Assembly (NCBI RefSeq): GCF_030867145.1
Contig: NC_134434.1
Location: 434,001 to 498,000, forward strand
Length of the DNA stretch: 64,000 nucleotides
Direction of reading: 5' to 3'
DNA from: Opisthocomus hoazin
Taxonomy: Eukaryota; Chordata; Aves; Opisthocomiformes; Opisthocomidae
Of this stretch, positions 21,859 through 34,785 are shown one piece after another. Position 1 is the first letter of the stretch; each line of letters opens with the position of its first letter. The notes beneath the pieces were generated by a model. It was not told where the DNA came from and did not search any database. It saw nothing but the letters and a program-made list of their open reading frames with translations. Position numbers and translations under genes: made by a program.

Positions 21859-23970
21859 GAGAGATAGATACATATATATATAAAAAAAACAATCTGCACT
21901 TGGCCTCTGTAACAGTATTATTTGACTTAAGGTATTCGGGGAAATTGGAAAATTGCACAGAAAAACTGCACTGACTTTGATAGTTCTCTGAACACATTTA
22001 CTGTGAACTGATGTTGTATGCGTCCTGCAATTGCCCATCGTATGGCAAGTGCTGTAAATAACCAAGATACTGTACTGCAGTACCAAGAGTCCATTCCATG
22101 TTAGTAGAACTGGCTACCTGATGTTTACAAACAAATTTTGTATTCTAGTTTAATTTTACAATTTTTAACTACGTGAATTTTTCTAAATTAGCGATTCAAA
22201 TGGGGAAGTCAGTGCAATAGTGAAAATGTAACTCTTTTGATTTGAAATTGGTTTCTATCAGCTTTCCACTAGTCATTTATTAAACATGAATCAGACTAAT
22301 AATCTACTTTTACCACCTATTGTCTTGGTATAATGTGACTTTTATAGAAACTTTCTGTGTTTTTTGTAACTTTAAAAGTACATTTATGGAACTGAAAACA
22401 CACAACTGTCATCTATGCAGTTACTCACGTTGCAAAATCTTGCAAGAAATGGTTACATTCCACATACTGTACTGACAAGCAATCGTTTTACCTCTTCTGA
22501 AGGTTGCATTACAAGTGTAATTGTAATAACCACTTTTATGAACTAAAATCTAAATGTGATTCTGCTGAGTTTTAACATGATAGTATTCTGCTCATCTATA
22601 GAACTACTTAAACAGCACCTTGATTTAGCTTTATCCGGGATGGAAGGGAAGTGCTTTAAAAGAAGTCGTTAACACGAGTTTCTCCTCGAGACTGCTGATG
22701 CTGCTCTGTGCTGCCCAGCCAGGCAGCAGTCTGGCTGAAAGCCGACAGATCGAGGGCTGGCGGTCGTCAGGAGGATGGACAGCTAACGTCCCCCCATCCA
22801 AATCAGAGGGTCCGTCATCTCTCCAGAATACGTACGCACGTATTGGTGCTGTAATATTAAGGCTTGGATTTTTTTAAGGCTTGGATTTTTCAAACGGATT
22901 TAAATTGGTTGACAGAACCAGTTCCCACCAGTTTTGGTTGGGGTTGCTCTGTTGGGAGATCCTGGTCAGAGCAGCAGGTGCAGAGCAGTTGCTGACCCCT
23001 CTGAATTCCTGGTTACTGGTTCTCCGTGAGCACAGCCTTGCAGGGAGGGGAGCTGGAAGGACTTGATGCGGCATCACTTGTCATTCTGGGACTCCACACG
23101 GAGTAAAACTGGTCTGTAGTTGTATTGCTGTCTTTCTGTACAGGAAAACCAACCGTGGTAGCAAGTCATGATTGTAGAACATGTGCGTTAAATGACCAGA
23201 CGTAGAAGAGTCTTTGTAATCCTGTTTGTTCAACAACTGTATCCTGTCCCACTATGTAATGAATGTCTTATATTAAGATTGACTTTATCCTTTTTCTAAT
23301 TTACGCGGTTTTTCATGTCAGTATTTAAAAACAAAACCAAAACACGTTGCCTTTTTCAGATTTTGTTCTGGATATTGCCTGTCTGCAAACAAGAAGTAAC
23401 AAGATAGGGAAGTTTTTCAAGGTACCGTTTAATATTGCACCTAGATTCGCCAGTGGGTTGCATATTTTAGAATATATACATTTGTATACGGAATTTACAA
23501 GAGGGAAAAACTTTAAATTCAAGGCATTGAAGAAGAATTGCTGTACGGTGTTAGCAGGTGACTGGCGAAACGGCACCGCTGCAGCGGACTATTAACTGCC
23601 CCAAAGGAGAACAGCCGGGCAGGTGATTCCTGGTACAACAGTCTCGCACATCTGGATGCCTCAGTTTTTTAACATTGCGTCTATTTTAATATTTTCCACT
23701 TTTTGTGAGTTCATATATTTTGTTTAAATGCAGTGCTGTTAAAACCACTAAAATACATGTAAAGGTTTTCTGTAGTCAAAAGTGAAACTGTTGCTTGAAT
23801 ATGTTTGTTTTAATTTTAAGTTAATTTTTCATGGCATTGCTTTTTGGAGTGTTTGAAATGGTTTTTAAAAAATTTCAATTCGCCAAAAATATTTTGAATT
23901 ACTGTATTCTAGTCAATATGGTATTGAATGTACTAGACTAACAATAAACATTTTGTGGAATTTGGAAACT
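21859..23970 (+). other. MMD: MMD 3'UTR
   Basis: About 2.1 kb of AT-rich, non-coding sequence from the TGA to the predicted cleavage site. Its length is similar to mammalian MMD 3'UTRs as I recall. It contains an imperfect direct duplication near 22.86 kb (AAGGCTTGGATTTTT twice) and several ATTTA-type elements. The end is inferred from the poly(A) signal. Confidence 0.75.
23943..23948 (+). terminator. MMD: Poly(A) signal AATAAA for MMD
   Basis: A canonical AATAAA is followed about 20-50 bases later by a strong GT/T-rich downstream element (GGTGGTTGGGTGGTTTTTTT). This is the best 3' end for MMD. A second AATAAA at 24116-24121 could serve as an alternative. Confidence 0.8.
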
Positions 23971-26900
23971 GTTGTATTCTCGGTGGTTGGGTGGTTTTTT
24001 TTCCGCCCTTTAATCCTTACGCAGGGAAGGAAGGGACCGACACTGTTGCCGCTCTTGACACTAGAGATCCAGACGTGAACCTGGTGACCCTCATGCTTGC
24101 TCAGTTAATTAATTGAATAAAAATGGTAGGAAAGATTACAATCCAAATTATTCCGTTTGTGGTGTGGGAAAAGTATGTTTGTGTGTAAATTTTGGTCAGT
24201 ACTGGGAACTTGCTACTTTGCCTTTGCTGGTCTGGATTGATTTTTGTATACCATTATATACTGGGTTTTGTTTTTTCAATTGTATAACACTAAAATACAT
24301 AATTCTGTTCCTATCCCTATAGCAGTATCGTTGCATTAAATATGGACAAGCAGAACTAAAAATGCTGGAAAACAAATATGTCAATTTGCCTTTTTTTTTT
24401 TTCCCCCTCCCCCCCCCCCCCTCTGTCTAATTGCAGCTCTCCTGGCCGATTCCTCCCAGGAGTAACAACAGTGCTTTTCCCAGTGCTGCTGGCGGTAGCA
24501 GAGATGGGATTTCCTTGTCTTCCTGAAGAAAATGTCTTTAAAAGCACTTGCTTCTGTATTTTCTATGCCTCTAGGTTTTAGAAGTGCAACATGCACACGG
24601 AGTCTAAACGAAGCAGTGATAACTTGCATTTTAGTTTTGCAAATGGACCTTTCCAGAGGATGTCTGGGATGCAACAGGTACTTTGAATACTGGAAACTTT
24701 CAGTCTCATCACTTCGAAGTTGTGTTTTTCTAACACGAGATTGTGTGCATCTCAAATAACTTGGTTACCTGTAGGGATTCATTGAAGGATTTATTACGGA
24801 GTGCACTTTGTACTGTACTGGTTTTAATTCAACAGCAACAAGGAGTGCACGAAGAAGGTATTCCTTTTTCTTGCTGTTAACAAAAGCAGGCTGCTTCTCC
24901 AATTTTGTCTTCCGCACATCCCTCTTGATTTCTTGTGATTACAGCAAGAAGTTGTGTTACTGGCTTCCAGTGCCTGGTAAGTAATGATGTCCTTTCTGAG
25001 GGGGCTGGAGTGTCTGAGCATGGTTTTTGCAACATTCACTGCACCTACTGAAGGTATGGTGTAAGAACGGGGTACTTCAAAGGCTCTTTGAAATGGTTGT
25101 TTACTGTGGTTTTCCAAAATTTTAAAAAGTTTCCTAAATTCCAGACCTTCAGAACTGCTTGGTGTTAGCAGCCAGACAGGATGGTTCCATTTAACATGGT
25201 TTTACACAGTTTTGTTCTAATTAATCGGGTTTTGCCTGTTTGGCAGGGCCAGGGTGCACCAACGCACTCCGGGGGCTCGGGGTTGTCGCTGGGGGAGATC
25301 ACAGATTCCAAATTCCTGACATTCACGGCTGGTACCCGAGCTCTGCCGTGCTGGTGGGTGAACTGTGTAAGTCACACAGGTGGCATGGCATTTTTAGAGC
25401 TGCTGCTTGGTGAAATGCGAGTGTCTCAGGGGCTGGAATGAGCAAGTTAGAGAAGATACTAAAGTTTTTCATAGAGGCTTTTCTCTTGCTTAAATGTCCC
25501 TTGTGCTTAGGACCCTGTAGCTGGTTTGGAAACCTCTTTGGGTCACCTACACAATTCTTTATTTAGGTCTGGTGTATTCAGCCATGTGATTCCTCTGGAG
25601 GTTAAGGCTGTCGTGTTCCCATCGTGTGCTCAACTAAGTCTTTTCTCCATGCCTTGGTATTTTTAAAAGAATGCAGGATGTTAGTCTCTGCTTGCTAATT
25701 GCTTTCACCGTCAATAGGTGTTGTAAGATTAAAGCTACAAATAGTTAACAAAAGAGTGACCGGGAGGGCTAGACGGATGGTTGCTGGCTCCATAGTGTGG
25801 GTGCCAGTCTCCTTCGTGCCTTCCTGGTGATGCTGAGCAGGTTGCTTAGCTTGTGGCATGAGCCGTTGTTGTTCAACAGCCCCAGGCTGCTCGCTGCCGT
25901 TCTCCTGCTGTTAAAAGTGTTTGCTTCCCATGTTGGTCACTTGTCTGGCTAAGTTCACTGAGCACTGTCATGATCTGGAGAGGGCAGGTACCTCAGGCCC
26001 TCAGAACGTTTGCTGGTGCCTGCTGGGAAGCGTTTCCATGCGTTTAGTTTGGTGTTGGAGCAGTGCTGGGAGGACTGGTGCTGCCAACTGTGGCACAGGC
26101 AGTAGCGTAGTGGTAACGCTGTGCGTGGGGCCACCCTGGGCTGCTCGGCAGTGGGCATGGGGCGGTGGGGTGTGGGCCTGCTGCTGTGGGCTGCCGTGAA
26201 GATTCAGCCCAAAGGAGGTGGGGGTGAAGCACCCTCAGAGTACCTGCGCCATGTACAATCCCAGCTAAGGCAGTAGCTCGGTCTTACAGCCCCAACCTCT
26301 AGGGAAAGCAGTGGTTCCTTTAAAAACGAGTTTTCAAATTCCTGTTTGGGCAGTATTTTGTAGTAGGCTGGTGTTTTGTTACTGAGCTGGATGCCCGTTT
26401 GCTAGCTTGTGTTCACACCAGGCATCCTCCTGTTTGCGATGAGCCCGACGGCGAGCAGTGAGGCTGGCGATGCTTGTTCCCTGCCAGGAACACGAAGGGA
26501 GAGCTGGGCAACTAAAATCCTCTTGCAAAAGGCCAGCAGCGAAGCCAGCACCGGTTTTGTAACAGAAGTTACATCATTGACTCTGAGGCGGGCGTGCTCC
26601 CCAAAGGATATATGCAGATGTCTCTGTTGCTTAGCAGCGTGAGCCCTGCCGGCGGTGGATTTGTGTGCCCAAATCCTTTCAGTGCCTTTGGAAATCTCCC
26701 TTAAATTGTCACATCGGTGAAAAACCATTAGTAGCGACCTACTGAATTAGCAGTTTTGGCTCCAGCAGACGTCTCCTCGCTCTCCTTTGTGTTGTGTCTG
26801 CTCCCAGGAGTGATGAGGAGGTTTGGTGTGCAGGCAGGGACCAGCTGCTGCTCGTGGCTTCTGTGGCGTGGTCAGCCAGTGGCCGAGCCTCCTCTCCAAG

Positions 26901-27334
26901 GGGACACTCGGACCAGACCATGGGATGTTTGGATGGAGAGCTGTAGTTACTCAGGATGTTGAAACACCAAAACCCAACCCACAACACCTACTGAACTTCG
27001 GGAACCCGCGGTACATTTGGCTTCAGGCAGCAATGATTTAGCAGCATCCTAAATGCTACAGGATTGAACTTCATTGCTGTGGGAACTCGGCCATCTTCGC
27101 AAATGAAGAACCATGCACTTGGGAAGCTAAGGATTAGTTTAGGAAGGGAATATGGGCTACTTTTTTTTAATCCATGACTTGATATATCAACACGTTTCAC
27201 TGAACGAAAACGGCTTTTGTCTCGAAGCTGATGGTGGTGCTGAGCAGCTTAATCAGCCTTCTGCTAAACCACTGAAAATAAAGCTTGGAGGGACTCAGAT
27301 ATTTTTAGCCCATGCTCTGCCTACAAGCAGGATG

Positions 27335-27378
27335 AACTCTGCCTGTCATTCCTGACAACTCTGCCTGTCATTCCTGAC
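27335..27378 (+). repeat. 22-bp exact tandem duplication
   Basis: The unit AACTCTGCCTGTCATTCCTG followed by AC is present twice head to tail (27335-27356, 27357-27378), directly before a decayed CR1 fragment. It is a recent-looking local duplication beside old sequence. Confidence 0.9.
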
Positions 27379-27380
27379 GA

Positions 27381-27690
27381 GCTTGTCCAACCTGTTCTAA
27401 AAAGCCTCTAACAAAGGGGATTTCACAATTCTCCCAGGCAGTTTATTTTGGTGTTTCACCCTCTGCCCTTTCAGACCTTTTTCTGCTGTCCCAGCACTAT
27501 TTTCTTTGCTATAGCTTAAGCCCATTACTCTTTGTCTGGTCTCCAGCCCGCTTAGAGAAGAGCCCTTACAGACAGCTTTTGTATAGCTGGAGGCTGACAC
27601 TTCTCCCCTGGCTTTCTTCTCCCCCTGATTGAAGCAAACTCAATCCCTTCGATCTTTCTTTGTGGCCATCTCGTTTATCAGAGCCAGCAG
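27381..27690 (-). mobile_element. Old, diverged CR1 LINE fragment
   Basis: The + strand follows the reversed CR1 tail pattern with many changes: TTGTCCAACCTGTTCTAAAA, GGCAGTTTATTTTGGTGTTT, TTAAGCCCATTACTCTTTGT, and a TTTTGTATAGCTG stretch. It is clearly more diverged than the copies at 18.0 and 54.4 kb and is from a different, older CR1 group. Borders are approximate. Confidence 0.7.
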
Positions 27691-29760
27691 GGTGTTCCAG
27701 AACAAACTCAGATGCAATTTTCCCAGCTAATAATGTGCTGCAGGGACGTGAGACATCAGTGACAGTGCACAGGGAGGAAGTGGTGGGAACAGGAGCTGCG
27801 AGCCTGTGCTCCAGGAGAGAGCCTGGGGCTGCCAAGCCCCCAGGAACCAGCGGAGAGCCAAGAGTGGAGCTGCTACCGAGGAGAAATCGGCCCCTCCTGG
27901 GCACAACACCATCCTGAAAGGAGGAAAGTTCTGGGGGGGCAAAGGGAGTGATGCTGCCTGGGGAGGGGGCTGTACGTCTCCCAGTCGGTTGTGGTGCAGC
28001 CGGGGCTGTGAGAGCGTCTGCCCTGGGCACACGGCAGAGGTACAAAGTGGCTTCTGGCCGCGTGCTGTCCATCGGAGAACTGAGCTGGGACCCAGCCCCG
28101 GGAGCCTTCAGAGCACCCTGGCTGCAGCCCGGGGCTGAGGTGCAGCCAGCAGCGAGGGCGAGCCTGGAGCTGGGGGCTCAGCACCCCCCAGGGAGCCACT
28201 GCGATGGGCCGGGGGGTTCCGTAGCAGCCCTTGGCGAGGGGCTGTGTGCCCACAGCTGGGTCCTGCTCCAGCCACATGCTGCTCTCCCACTGCGGCCATC
28301 TCACGGCATTCCAGGAGAGCTTTTGCAATCCCATTTTGCAACCCCAGCCACATCCCACTGGGCAGGACAGGGGGGCAAATGGCAGGGGAGGGCCCGAGGG
28401 GCTGCAAAACCGGGACAGAGCAACATGTCCCTTCCCTGCATGGGCATCGCTGCCTCTCCTGCCCACACAACTGTGGGACATCCCACCTCACTTCGTCCAG
28501 GGCCACTGGGCCCTCACAGCCTCGCTACTGGGCAGCCAGCTCACCTGGAACAGGGGTGCAGGGTCCAGGGCTGAAACACAGCGTCAGGGCTGAGTGGGAG
28601 AACCAAAGGCGATGTTTCTGGCTGAAGGCTGCGAAGGTGGAGAGGTAAAAGAGCAACTGAAATATAGGTGAGAGGAAGGAGGTTGCTGGGCCAAAGTCTT
28701 TGTTAGAAGAAATTACCTCCGGCTGGTTTCATCAGCCCCAGGTGAAACTCAGCTGCTGATTGCTGTCAGAAAGGGTGGCTACTTCTCCTATTTTCAATTA
28801 AAATTGAGTCTACTAATATGCAAAATGATTGAGCATCATCCTTTTAAGGCCAAGTATTTTTCATACTCCCACATGGCAGGGGCAATGTCTGTCTGAGCTG
28901 CTTCCACTATTCCCTGGCCCAGGTGCCGTGAGCAGCCCAGGGCTTGCAGCCCCCTGTATCCCACGCCGGGGTGCTCCAGGAGAGCCCTGCTGCGGTCAGG
29001 GTGAGTGTGGCAGAGCCGTGGTGCTGACGGGCTGATGGTGCATTTACCCTCTGATGACATTTTGGTCATTGCCCCCGCAGCCCCTCACCCCAGGGCTGGG
29101 TGGGTCCCTGGCTCTGGGGGTCTCACCCTGCTGCAGTGTCACGGCCGGAGGGCACAGTGGGGTGAGGAGGAACGAAAACTGTGGGCGGCTGCAGGCTGGC
29201 TCTGGTGTGACCCCGGCTGTTGGTGGGGCCAGGACAGGGGACAGTGCGACTTGGCTGCTGGGGACCATATCTTGGCTACTGGGGAACACCGTGGCTCTGT
29301 GGGTGCAACCTCGGGGCTCGGCTGGTCCTCCCCTGCACATTCATGTTTGAGGGATGATTACATGTGAAAATGAAACGCGAGTGTGCAGCAGAAGCACACT
29401 GCTCATACTGGGTGTGATGCAAGTCCCTTTGTCACCTGAAGGCTCTGTGTGTTTTCTTTCTCCTCGCCTGTCTTGCTGTGGGCAGCCCAGCTGCCAGGCA
29501 GGCTGGGGCCATGGCTGCTGGTTTATTTTGCTACTGAAAAATTTTTTTGAGCAGCTGGATAAGCCTAACAGAGGGCCTAAAGAGTCTCACAGCTTCTTAA
29601 ATGTTGAGAGGTTTTGTGAAAACTGGGGCTTGACTAAAAGAAAAGTGAGGCTGGTGGCTGCCTGCTGCTGGGGGAGCTGCCGGGTGCGCCCAGCGGAGCC
29701 CAGGGACGCCCAGCACACGGCTGGGCCCAGCTAGGGGACACCTTTATGGTGGGCAGCGCT

Positions 29761-29830
29761 CAGAATCACAGGTTGGGGGGGTTGGAAGGGACTGCTGGGG
29801 GTCATCGAGTCCAACCCCCGCCCCGTGTGC
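29761..29830 (-). mobile_element. Short CR1 3'-end fragment
   Basis: CAGAATCACAGGTTGGGGGG, then GGTTGGAAGGGACTGCTGGG and GTCATCGAGTCCAACCCC, match the reversed CR1 3' terminus. Only about 70 bp can be assigned. Confidence 0.8.
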
Positions 29831-30539
29831 GGGTCCCCGGGCTCAGGACCTCTCCTCGAGGATGCAAAGCCTCGGCTGTGTTGGAGCCCGGGTCCCTGAA
29901 GCCATCACTGCTGGCCAGCAGCGCTTGCAACACTGTCAGTAAGTGACAGCGTAGTGTTGATGCCACTGATCAAAAACGTGGTCTTTGCACCTCGTAACGA
30001 TGTGGTTTCTGTCTCCTGGGCTTGGGGAGGAGGATGAGCAGGAGCATCTGGTCGCAGGCGTTGACCCCAGGCTGGCGTGGGTGCCACTGGGCAGTGCCTG
30101 AGCAGCTCAGTGCTGGAAGAAGATCTGCACCAAACTGAGTGTAAATCAAGCAGCCGAAAGCATCCGTCCGTGGCCAGCTCAGCCTGGAGCCGGGGGTGAG
30201 CGCTGGCTGTGGCAGAAGCCGGCCTCTCCTGGCTCTGCTTTCCACGGGAAGAGCAGGACCCGGTACCCGGTGCTGGGATTTCCAGCCCCGCGTGCCTCGC
30301 CAGGGAGCGTTCCCGTGGGCTGTTCCGGAGGCAACGTGTAGCCCTCCGGTGTTCTGCGCCACGAGCCCGCCTGGCGTGGGCAGGAGGGGGGTTCAGCCCC
30401 GCAGCGTGACAGCGGGAGGGCGGCTGAGGCCGGGGGCTCCGGCAGCGGATTAAAAACGCAATTAAAACTGTCCTTGATTGAGCTGGTGCTGGGTGGGCAC
30501 AGGCACCCTGCAGCCGGTTTGCTGTTTGGTTTCAAAACA

Positions 30540-33500
30540 CACAGGTGTATGTACGTGTGTGTGTATAAAACTACATTTATGTGTAAATATGTATAAATAT
30601 ACAGAGTTTTACAGATATCTACATGCATATTGACAAGTTTTATCTATCACCATAATCCCTACTATAAACCTAAAATAGTTCATTTTATATACCTATGTAT
30701 TATATTAAAATGTTACTGTCCTATATTAATAACTCTTAAATTTTATATGTACCTATACTGTGTTTGCTAATTAATATCTCATTGTATGTGGAAATCTTTT
30801 GTCATATATATTTGTGTATATAAAAAAATCCAAGCCTGTCCAAACGTATGGTTTAGATGGTATCTGTTCTATACTTCGCATAAACTCCAGTACTGAAAAG
30901 CTGCTGAAGATGCACCTGATGTCCCAGCACCGACCACATCGCGCCTGTGCACTGTGGGGTTGCAGCGATCTCCGCTGCTAGCGGGAGCTGGTACCCAGCG
31001 AAGGTCGGTTCCCGTGCGTGGGGGCTCAGCGTAGCGCTGACGAAGGGACGCAGCCCCAGGGGTTGTTTTTTGTTTTTTGGTGTTTTTTTTAAACTTTTCT
31101 GTCAGCAGGCGGTCACACAGCACTGCTGAGAGGGAGGTGATGTTATAAAAATACAGTTTGTGTATAATGCATAACATGTGTGTGCATTGAAAACCAGACA
31201 TTTTATATTAGTAACATCTATTGTATAAATAGACATGTAAAACAGTTATTAAAAATATGCTGCTAAATATGCTTTCTGAAAACTTCATTATTAAATTTTG
31301 TAGCAATTTATCAATGTACACACACATGCATAGAGACACTCTGTGTGTGGGATGACAGGTATACTGTTTACATCATAGATAACGTGTTAAACAGACCTTT
31401 TTAGCAATAAATTACATAATTATAGATATATGAACACCTAGATTACTAAGTTCTATATTCAATCTATAGATATAATTATATAAAAATGAAAATATAATTG
31501 AATATAGTACATAGAGCCCCAGACCTATAGACACACATGTGAGAGTGTGCACGTGTGTTAGGACAAAGCTTTGTGCATGATATATAGCAGATATCACAAA
31601 AACATACCTTTATAGCAATAAAATCTATTTTATCACAATTTACTGATTAATATAGTTTTAAAATATATTAAATGTACTATATGAAATATCATTATTAAAT
31701 ATTTATACATATACACAGAGAGAGGACATGTGACACAGGCACATGTGCACATGCCCACACAGAGGCAGAGCCAAGGGGTGCGGGTGTGTTTATGTCTTAT
31801 AGCAAACATATTTTGTGCATAACATATAATGTAGATAGAACAAGTAGACCTTTGTACCAATAAAATCTATAGATGTGTGTGTGTATGTATAAAGCTATGC
31901 TAACCAAGTAACTGCTGTTTAATATGCTATATGAAAGTACAGTTATTGAATTTACAGCTAGCAATGTGCACCTGCAAATACACACAGGCAAGCGTGTGTG
32001 TTAACGAACACACTTTGTGTCTCCGATAGCACATATTAAACGTGAACTCTTCATAAAATAAAATCTACTTTATGTATTTTTAAATATATACAAAAATATA
32101 AAATTTGCTTTTGAAAATAAATGCAGCTACATGTGGTATGTGAAAATATATTTTTTTTAACCTTTACCTTATACAAATTATTTTATATGTGTGTCTGTGC
32201 ATGAGTGTGTAAAAAATATATCCATTTTGAAAATAAAAAATGTATCCTTCATGGGTGCATATGCACACACACACCGGCGTGCGCATCCACGAGAGTGACA
32301 GTGAGTGTTTCAGTGTTATTAAACAGATATTTGCTGCACAATGTACGCTATATATTTAAATGCAGACATTTGTATGTCAGTGATGACTGTTATTATATGC
32401 ATCTTCATATAAAGATTATTTTTAAAATTTTATCAAAAAAAAATTCCATCCCATACGCTATATGGAAATAAAAATCCTGACATTTCTGTATGAACAGTGA
32501 GATGCAGAGTGGGTGAGCAGGAGACGTGCACACGCGCCCGTCTGTCTGTTACAGCAAACACATGTTGTGCATCACAGCAATCAAATATATAATTATAGAT
32601 ACATGAATATGAACCTAGATTATTAAATTCTTCTAAATACACTGTATGAAAATATAATTGAATGTGTATCTGTATGTGCAACAGCATACAGCTACACAGA
32701 GCTATAGCTATGTAGACACGTATGAATGTGAGCGTGTGCAGGCGTATGTGTGTATTATGACAACGCTTGCGGATGATACAGCGCATGTAGCGTAAAAAGA
32801 CATTTATAACAACAAAAATCTTTTTAAAATGTATGTTATAAAGCTACATTCAATTAGTAAATTCTGCTAAATATACTATATGCAACACAATTATTAAATT
32901 TATGTCTAGATAGCCATATACAGCGAGCGTGCTACCAGCAGGTGTGCCTGCACACACAGAGCGGGGAGGAAGGCGTGTGGGGAGGGGGGGTGTGTTTGTA
33001 TATTATAGCAAACATATTTTATGCATAACGTAGTAAAAAAAAGACCTTTGCAGCAATAAAATGCCTGTGCATATATATAAAAAAATAAAGTCATATTAAT
33101 AAATGCAGCTAAATATGCATTATGAAATTGCAGTCAGGCACTTTATAGCTGTATGGCTACAGCGAGATGCAGAGAGCTCTCAGAGCACGTGCAGCGACAC
33201 ACACGGAGGGGCGTGGGGGTGCCGGGCGGTGTAGTACAGCGAGTACACTTCGTGTCTCATTAAAACCAGACCTTTCTACAGCATCTACTTCATATATTTA
33301 TAAAGAAATTATAAAATATAAAGCTAACTTTAAAAGATAAACTCTGCTAAATATGGTATATGAAAATTTAATTTTAAAACTTTTTTCTATATACACATTT
33401 TTATTTATACACACTTTTTTTTATAGCCAGACCTTTATAAAGGGATGTGTCTCTGTCTATAGATCACGCTCTGTATCTCGCTATGTGGCTCGAGAGCTAC

Positions 33501-33720
33501 AGAGAGCAGAACACGTGTGTGCATGCATGTAGGGGCATGTGTGTATTTATGTGTGGTTTTGCTCATGTGCATACACATGGATACATATGTTATAACAAAT
33601 ATACTTTGAGCATAACATATATATTAAACCCAGAGCTTTATATCAACAACCTCTATATCTGCATGTGTGTACAGATGCATATATAGGTATGCATGTCCAC
33701 AACATATTTTAATGACTTAA
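30540..33720. repeat. AT-rich, diverged tandem array with roughly 200-250 bp period
   Basis: A recurring block can be followed by eye: a TG/CA-rich stretch, then a TTATAGCAAACATATTTTGT-like stretch, CATAACATATATTAAA, AGACCTTTATAGCAATAAAA, TCTATTT, then GCTAAATATACTATATGAAA and an ATTATTAAATTTA segment. AGACCTTT-type anchors sit near 31392, 31605, 31846, 32043, 32798, 33041, 33269, 33428 and 33628, about 160-250 bp apart, with weaker units between. Units have diverged by substitution and indels. No coding potential. The clear part is about 31.2-33.7 kb; the start at 30.54 kb is uncertain. Confidence 0.7.
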
Positions 33721-34235
33721 AGTCATATAAACAGTTAGTGGGAAGTTACGCTGTTTTTCTTTCACTTGCTGTATTATTAAAATATTATAGTGCTATGGAT
33801 AAACTATATCTCTGAAAGCATGTGGTATATATTATCTGCTATGTAGTCTCTACAACATATTAAAGGAGATTTAAATTAATGAGTTATTTTGTATACCAGA
33901 ATAAAAAAAAAAATGCAGCATTTTAAGGACTGCAGTACTGTCTGTGCACGGTCTGGTAACAGATGAGCACAGCTCATGATAGCTGAAGGGTATGCAGTGT
34001 GCAGGTATGCATGTAAATGATGTATTACAGCTTCCACTGTATCATTTTAATACTTGTTATATATAAAACAAGTAAAACATTTTATTAAGGTAGTAATGGC
34101 ACTAACTGTACTACAGCTAGAACTCTGCTATCTCGTCCCAATTCATTTGCTGCAGTGAGCCCCGCCCCCCCCCCCCAGCTGGGAGCCCAAGCCCTGCTAC
34201 ACCAAAGTAAGCACTCGGGTGAGAGAAGAAAAATT
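33721..34235. other. Intergenic gap between the array and the HLF 3' end
   Basis: AT-rich, without recognisable genes. It includes a 12-base C run (34165-34176; G on the HLF-sense strand) just beyond the predicted HLF poly(A) site. Confidence 0.6.
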
Positions 34236-34241
34236 TAAAAG

Positions 34242-34247
34242 TTTATT
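34242..34247 (-). terminator. HLF: Poly(A) signal AATAAA for HLF (distal)
   Basis: The + strand reads TTTATT, which is AATAAA on the - strand. A T-rich stretch follows on the sense strand, then a G run about 65-77 bases further on, a layout seen at strong poly(A)/pause sites. It is the most distal good signal before the sequence becomes repeat-like. Confidence 0.6.
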
Positions 34248-34785
34248 AAACATTAAGAGTAACAGACAAAAAGAAACAAAAAAAGAGGTTTGGGCTGAAC
34301 AGTATACAGGCTGCAATCCATTTCATGTCATACAGTTAATTTGATCTTATTTGTTAAACTTGTATTTAAACAGATGCTGTCTTGTGGTGTTGCCAGAAAT
34401 ACAATGGTTGATCATTTGTAAGTTTTAATACACTTTTTCTTCACATAAAAAAATGTCAACAGAATGAAAAAAACACATCTCTATTGTAAATTACAGGCAA
34501 AAATAGTTCTAAAGCAGTAATTCGGGGTTATTACAAACCCACAGAGGCAAGATACCCAAATGTTAGGGGCCCTTCAGCGCTCCTGAACTCATCCCACTCG
34601 CGCTTGCAGTTTCACCTGCGGTTGTGCTGCTCTGTGTAGGCACAGCTAAGTCAAGCGCCAAGCCTTGCTCAGGCCCCTTCCTTTCATTTTGAATTTCTTG
34701 CTTTTGTGGATTCAAGTCAGGACTTCATTTCCACGGTGCTAGGTTTAGTGACTTCAGCACCATTCAAGAAAAAAAAAAAAATACA

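Larger units (their letters stand above)
23971..30539. other. Intergenic region between MMD and HLF (first part)
   Basis: No supported gene. The stretch is GC-richer from about 25.9 to 30.5 kb. It holds two decayed CR1 pieces (27.4 and 29.8 kb), a 22-bp tandem duplication at 27335-27378, and a T/C tract ending in a good-looking splice acceptor at 24.39-24.44 kb. Many overlapping open frames at 27.6-29.4 kb reflect base composition and match nothing I know. Confidence 0.65.

Noticed and set aside
26085-26180. tRNA-like A box (TAGCGTAGTGG) in the intergenic region
   Set aside because: No B box (GGTTCRANTCC) follows at the right distance and no cloverleaf can be drawn.
27566-28650. Overlapping frames of 100-208 codons on both strands
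   Set aside because: The region is GC-rich with few stops. The peptides are low-complexity, match no family I know, and no splice or promoter context supports them.
30540-33720. CRISPR-like or functional repeat/spacer array
   Set aside because: The genome is vertebrate, units have no constant repeat with unique spacers, and divergence is spread along the whole unit.
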